This document shows, piece by piece, positions 59,400 through 64,000 of a stretch of DNA of 64,000 nt. The DNA lies in the NCBI GenBank assembly GCA_964019155.1, contig OZ025246.1:1625105-1689104 (forward strand), given 5' to 3'. This DNA is from Osedax fenrisi. Lineage: Eukaryota > Annelida > Polychaeta > Sabellida > Siboglinidae. The notes below the pieces were generated by a model that did not search any database, was not told where the DNA came from, and worked only from the letters and a program-made list of their open reading frames with translations. A program made the position numbers and the translations under genes. Numbering within the stretch: the first letter of the stretch is position 1; every line of letters starts with the position of its first letter.

Positions 59400-60467
59400 A
59401 TGTGAAACTTGGTTCAATGAATTTAATATGAATCTATTTGAATTACAGGGATATACCTCTTTTCACACTATTAGAAATCACAAAAAAGCTGGTGGCGTCT
59501 CTATTTATATTAAGAGTTCATTTTCTACAAATAAAATTGTCATTCTATCTCTTAGTAACCTTTACATTGATACAATTACTATAGAAATTAAACTTGATAC
59601 TAGAAATATTATAATCAGTTCAATTTATAGATCTCCCTCATTGGAAAAAGATTCTTTTGTTTATCTAAATAATTTTATTGAAAAATTCAATGTATATAAT
59701 GGTAAACATATATTTCTCTGTTGGGACTTTAATATAGACATACTTAAAGCCAATACTATTACAGATTCTTTTTTAAACACATTGCAATTACAAAACCTAT
59801 TTAAGTCTATAAATCAACCAACACGTATCAGTAATAATAGTTCTACATTGATTGACAATATTTGTTATAATGGAAATTTTTCTTATATTTCATCTGGTAT
59901 TTTACAATATGAATTTACTGATCACTTGCCAATTTTTATCTTAATGAAATTAAATAAAATACGTTTCAAATGTAAACAAAATGTTCCAATTATAACTCAC
60001 AATATAAATAACACTAACAATGTTAATAAATTAATGAAAGAACTTAATGAGACAAACTGGACATTTATAAAATCTGAAGATATTAATATTTCTCTTGACC
60101 TTTTTATTACACATTTTAGTAAAATTTATGATAAAACATGCCTTAAAAAACATAAATCTAATAATATTTTTCGCAAAAAAGATATTCCTTGGTTTACAAA
60201 AAGTTTAAAGAAAGCATGTAGAAAAAAACAAAAGCTGTATATAAAATATATAAATAATAGAAATGATAATAATCTTAGGATATATAAAAAATATAAAAAT
60301 GATCTCACGAATATTATAAGAAAGTGTAAAAAGGATTTTTATACTAAATATTTGGATAACAGTAAATCCATTAAAACTACATGGTCAATTATAAATTCAT
60401 TGATAAATCCTATACAAAAAAAGAATATATATCGTGTGATGAAGTTGACATTATGTATACTCTGTAT
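59400..60467 (+). mobile_element. LINE ORF2 endonuclease domain, interrupted
   Basis: An AT-rich frame carries an apurinic-type endonuclease. In order: KAGGVSIYIKSSFS, IISSIYRSPS, an altered catalytic block WDFNIDIL (usually GDFN), LQNLFKSINQPTRISNNSST with LIDNI, and TDHLPIF with the catalytic D-H pair. It is followed by a PWFTKSLKKACRKKQKLYIK linker and TWSIINSLI. It belongs to the jockey/CR1 group. A frameshift in a poly-A run near 60415 and the MITE starting at 60468 end it, and no reverse transcriptase follows. Confidence 0.82.
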
Positions 60468-61384
60468 GGGAAAGTAACCTAATACGGAGGACACTTTAAC
60501 AATTCATTAGTCTTAACATTTGGTGACTCATTATTTGTATTCATTTATAATTACAATATATTAATATTATATGAATATAGATATTATTATTATTTTAAAA
60601 TTGTATTTTATATTTTAATTCCGTAGATAACGGGGGTGTCCGTATTCGTTACCCATGTCCGAATACGGACACCCTGTGTTATAATACGAACACCCTATAT
60701 ACCACTAGATATACTATATATTATTGATGAATCAATCAGACAAATTATAATTAAATTATTTATAATTAATTTTATGAATAATTTATTCTAATTTAATTAG
60801 TTAATAATTTATTTATTTTTATTATTTTTTAATTAATAATACAATTTAAGTTATAACATAATAAAAAAATTAGATTTAGCTTTATTGGTGGTATTAATAT
60901 TATAAATCATGCGATTTTTATGAAAATCAGAATATATTCTATAGTTCATACGCTGCGCGCTGATTGGTTATAGGGTGTCCGTATTAGGACATCAAGAGTG
61001 TCCGTATTAGGAACCTATATGACATTTATAGATATATTCTTATAGCTTAATGAATATTTAATAAAAAATATAAAAATTAAATATATAATTTTTAGAATTA
61101 TTTATTTTTTAATAATATAGTGATATTTTATATATAAATAATAGATATCGATAAATTTATATATTCTTGAGAAGGTTTTTAGTAGAATTTTTTTTCATAA
61201 ATTTAAAAACGTTATAAAAAAATAAGTTTATTGGATATATCAGAAATATTTTGAATAATTAAAAAATAAAAAATAATTGTTTAGATTATTTATATAATTA
61301 AGGATATTTTATTCATTAAACATTTTTTTGTAGAATTTATGGTTTCTGAGATATCGAGAGTGTCCGTATTCGGTTACTTCCCCC
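60468..61384. mobile_element. GTGTCCGTATT-family MITE, full copy C
   Basis: Left end GGGAAAGTAACCTAATACGG; right end reverse complemented GGGGGAAGTAACCGAATACG. It is about 917 bp with GTGTCCGTATT or its complement repeated at least six times, concentrated near the ends and in one internal hairpin. There is no open frame. It sits inside a LINE ORF2 (59400-60467), giving a relative insertion age. Confidence 0.82.
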
Positions 61385-61578
61385 TTATAATATATAATAT
61401 TTTAATTTATAAACCGTTTAAAACTATAGTTAACAAATATATATATTTGTCTACAAATACATTTTAAATAAATAGTTAACACTATAGTGTTTGACACAAT
61501 TATAATAATTTATTTATTTTAATAAATAATTAATTATTTATCTAAATTAATTAATTATATATATATGCTACGTATAGT

Positions 61579-61610
<32 letters not shown>

Positions 61611-61640
61611 GTATACATATTACTAATATTACTAATTATA

Positions 61641-61699
<59 letters not shown>

Positions 61700-62693
61700 C
61701 ATATATATGCTAAATATACTTGGCATATATATAATATATATAATATTTACATTTAGCCTGATATAGCATATATGCTATGGTGTATACACTGATATATAGG
61801 ATTATTAGAATATTATAGTATGAAATAAGTAATTAATCATTATATATAGTTAATTATTCAATTATAATTTATTAATTAATAATTATTTATCAATTACAAT
61901 TGATAAATAATTATTAATATTAATAAATAATAATTAATTATATATTATTAATTATTAATTATATATTATTTTAATAATTATTTAATTCTAATTTATTAAT
62001 TAATAATTATTTATAAATTAATTATTATTATTATTAATTAATAAAAAGTATGTATTATTAATAATAATTAATTAATTAATATCTCATTAAATTATTTTAA
62101 AATATTATTAAAAAATTGGAAGTTATTAAGAACATACATAAATATTTGAGATTTGAAGTTCTCAATAACTTTATATTTTTTAAATATTTGAAGTTTTCGA
62201 GAATAAAAATGTTAAAATTTGAAGTTATCGAGAACAACCAAGTATTTGAAATATTACAGCACATTATGTATATATTATAAACATATACATATATGCTATT
62301 GTAATAGTGGAATATATAATGATACAGTCTCGCTAACACAATTTAATACTCCGAATCACTTTATGTCAGACTAAGTTTAATGACGAATGAGGTGTATTTA
62401 GATTTACCTGACCCATAGGTTTAAAAAGCTAGTTTATCTAGGTTAATGTTAAGGAAACTAATCTAGTATAGCTAAATATAGAATAATCCTAAAATACAGT
62501 CTGAAATCACCCACTAAAAATAACACGCTAAAGAATTTTACTAATTTATTATATACATATATTTTAAATATATTATATCATTATAATATATATTTAATAT
62601 ATTTTATTTATTTCAGTAAATTAGCAGAAACGTATAATTTCTAGTTATTAAACATGATATCAGAATAATTAATCAAATGGGTATATATATATA
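61385..62693. other. AT-rich DNA with TA microsatellites
   Basis: TA runs lie at 61580-61609 and about 61640-61690, and TAATTA-rich DNA at 61830-62090. AAGTTCTCAATAACT-like short repeats lie at 62120-62240. No gene is seen. Confidence 0.6.
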
Positions 62694-62996
62694 TTGTTAT
62701 TTTTATTTGTTATTTTTATTTGGTGGAGTCCTTTCATCCCATCCAGGAACTTAGATAAAGTTTTCATTTATAATCACTTATATTTGGCTATAATTTACCT
62801 TTTAAACCGCTCTCAAGTTAAGGCATCCATGGTTTAAACGAGAGCCGATCACTTATGTATACAACATTATATAAGATCACTTCTAAATAATATTGTAAGA
62901 CCCATTTTATAAAATTTATTAATGGTCCGGACGAGGCTCGAACCCGTGTCCTACTGCTTTGGATGCTGACGCCTTAGCCACTGAGCCACACAGGCA
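62694..62996 (-). mobile_element. tRNA-derived SINE, minus strand
   Basis: Complete copy on the minus strand: head with A box (TGGCTCAGTGGC) and B box (GGTTCGAGCCT) at the right, body with GAGAGCGGTTTAAAAGG, and tail GGACTCCACCAAATAAAAAT at the left. It lies only about 80 bp upstream of the secretory repeat gene. Confidence 0.87.
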
Positions 62997-63077
62997 GTAT
63001 ATATATATATACTAAGAATACAGTAATACATCATAATGCATTAACATAAACTACATCCCGCACAGGTACCCCCTACG

Positions 63078-64000
63078 ATGATAACTTCTGCACTGCGCTT
63101 CACTCTGGTGGTATCCCTGTACATAGGCGTAACGCGAGCTAGGAGTTTACCTGCCTCTAAGAGGCGGTCAACGATAGCAGATGCCATACGGAATACGATG
63201 CCGAGCTTGGACGCGATACAACACAGAGGTCTCGCCACTGAAGAGGACCACGACCTGTACGAATTCGCGGAGAACTACCTAAGAGATGAGGAGACTGAGA
63301 AAGATGCAGATATGAAGGAGGAGGATGATATGGTAATAGATGAGGATAAACAAATGTTTCGTTACAAAAGTCTAGCCAGTAAAAAGGATGCCGATTTGTA
63401 CGACTTCGCGGATAAATACCTGAGATATATGCAAACTAAGAAAGATGGAGACATAAAGATGGATGCTCTAGTAATGCACGAGGACAAACAAAGTTTACGT
63501 TACAAAGGTTACGCCAGTAAAAAGGATGACGACCTAAATAATTTCTTTGAAAAAAACCTGAGTAATAGGGAGACTAAGAAAGATGGAGATATAGAAGAGG
63601 ATGATCTAGTAATACATGAGGATAAACGATTATTACTCTACAAAGATATCACCGGTAAAAGGGATGACGACCAAAATAATTTCTTTGGAAAAAACCTTAG
63701 AAATAAGGAGACTAAGAAAGATGGAGATATGAAGAAGGATGATCTAGTAATACATGAGGATAAACGATTATTACTCTACAAAGATATCACTGGTAAAAAG
63801 GATGCCGACTTAAATAATTTCTTTGAAAACAACCTTAGAAATAAGGATACTAAGGAAGATGGAGATTTGGAGGAGGATGATCTAGTAATACATGAGGATA
63901 AACAATTGTTACGCTACAAAGATCTTACAAGTAAAAAGGATTCCGACTTGTACGATTTCGCAGAGACCTACCTGAGATATATGCAAACTAAGAAAGATGG
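63078..64000 (+). CDS. Secreted 46-residue-repeat prepropeptide, neuropeptide-precursor-like, incomplete at window edge
   Basis: The frame is open from the ATG at 63078 to the last base, 307 codons. A gcacag acceptor at 63065 suggests an upstream 5' UTR exon. Residues 1-21 (MITSALRFTLVVSLYIGVTR plus A) form a signal peptide, with predicted cleavage after A21. SKRRS follows. From residue 55 the protein consists of 46-residue units (the first is 47) at 102, 148, 194, 240 and 286, exactly 138 bp apart. Each unit has KKD or KRD, a D-L-Y/N-x-F helix, ETKKDGD, an acidic block, HEDK and a hydrophobic YKD segment. There is no cysteine. Units 2 and 3 contain KR, LLLYKDITG, then KR or KK, the signature of an amidated peptide. 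Two unit types alternate (DLYDFA in 1 and 5, DLNNFF in 2-4). I do not recognise the family. A secreted acidic structural or mineral-binding repeat protein is the main alternative. Confidence 0.8.
   Translation, partial: MITSALRFTLVVSLYIGVTRARSLPASKRRSTIADAIRNTMPSLDAIQHRGLATEEDHDLYEFAENYLRDEETEKDADMKEEDDMVIDEDKQMFRYKSLASKKDADLYDFADKYLRYMQTKKDGDIKMDALVMHEDKQSLRYKGYASKKDDDLNNFFEKNLSNRETKKDGDIEEDDLVIHEDKRLLLYKDITGKRDDDQNNFFGKNLRNKETKKDGDMKKDDLVIHEDKRLLLYKDITGKKDADLNNFFENNLRNKDTKEDGDLEEDDLVIHEDKQLLRYKDLTSKKDSDLYDFAETYLRYMQTKKD

Noticed and set aside
63041..63238. Minus-strand 65-codon frame
   Set aside because: It is the shadow of the signal-peptide region of the plus-strand repeat gene.

Overview
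This is an AT-rich, intron-bearing animal nuclear genome window with one 200-N assembly gap. GT-AG introns, tRNA-derived SINEs, non-LTR retrotransposons, miniature inverted-repeat transposons and many microsatellites all point to an invertebrate. I cannot place it in a phylum. Most long open frames are microsatellite or AT-rich noise. The real genes are split into short exons that I found by reading splice sites and phases.

Layout. Positions 1-340 hold the end of a minus-strand exon coding for part of a C-type lectin-like domain, with its 5' splice site duplicated in a minisatellite. Positions 341-12708 are mostly intergenic: AT-rich DNA, minisatellites, three tRNA-derived SINEs, one MITE and one doubtful minus-strand exon near 9.3 kb. 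Positions 12709-44981 hold one plus-strand gene that I assemble into 21 coding exons of about 1,107 codons. It encodes a MAP7/ensconsin-family protein, with an N-terminal microtubule-binding-type helix, a Ser/Thr/Pro-rich linker, a C-terminal MAP7 (kinesin-1-binding) helix, and an acidic repeat tail. Its introns carry at least four MITEs and a SINE. Many exons abut minisatellites, and two of these (upstream of exons 3 and 19) include a 3' splice site. Positions 42841-54830 hold non-LTR fragments of several ages, including one 541-codon reverse transcriptase open frame of L2/Rex1 type. Positions 55058-57530 hold a two-coding-exon gene for an orphan acidic Ser/Thr-rich protein with a DSGxxS motif at its C-terminus and a 3'-UTR intron containing a MITE. 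Positions 59400-61384 hold a LINE endonuclease domain cut off by another MITE. Positions 62694-62996 hold a minus-strand SINE.

From 63078 to the window edge runs the most striking feature: an open frame with a signal peptide followed by exact 138-bp (46-residue) repeats. It has no cysteine, is rich in acidic residues and dibasic sites, and includes two KR-flanked LLLYKDITG segments ending in GKR or GKK. This is the architecture of a repetitive neuropeptide or hormone precursor, and I do not recognise the family.

The genes do not form a pathway. The unifying theme is structural: tandem repeats sit on or beside splice junctions in at least three loci, and three genes carry in-frame coding repeats (33, 36 and 138 bp).
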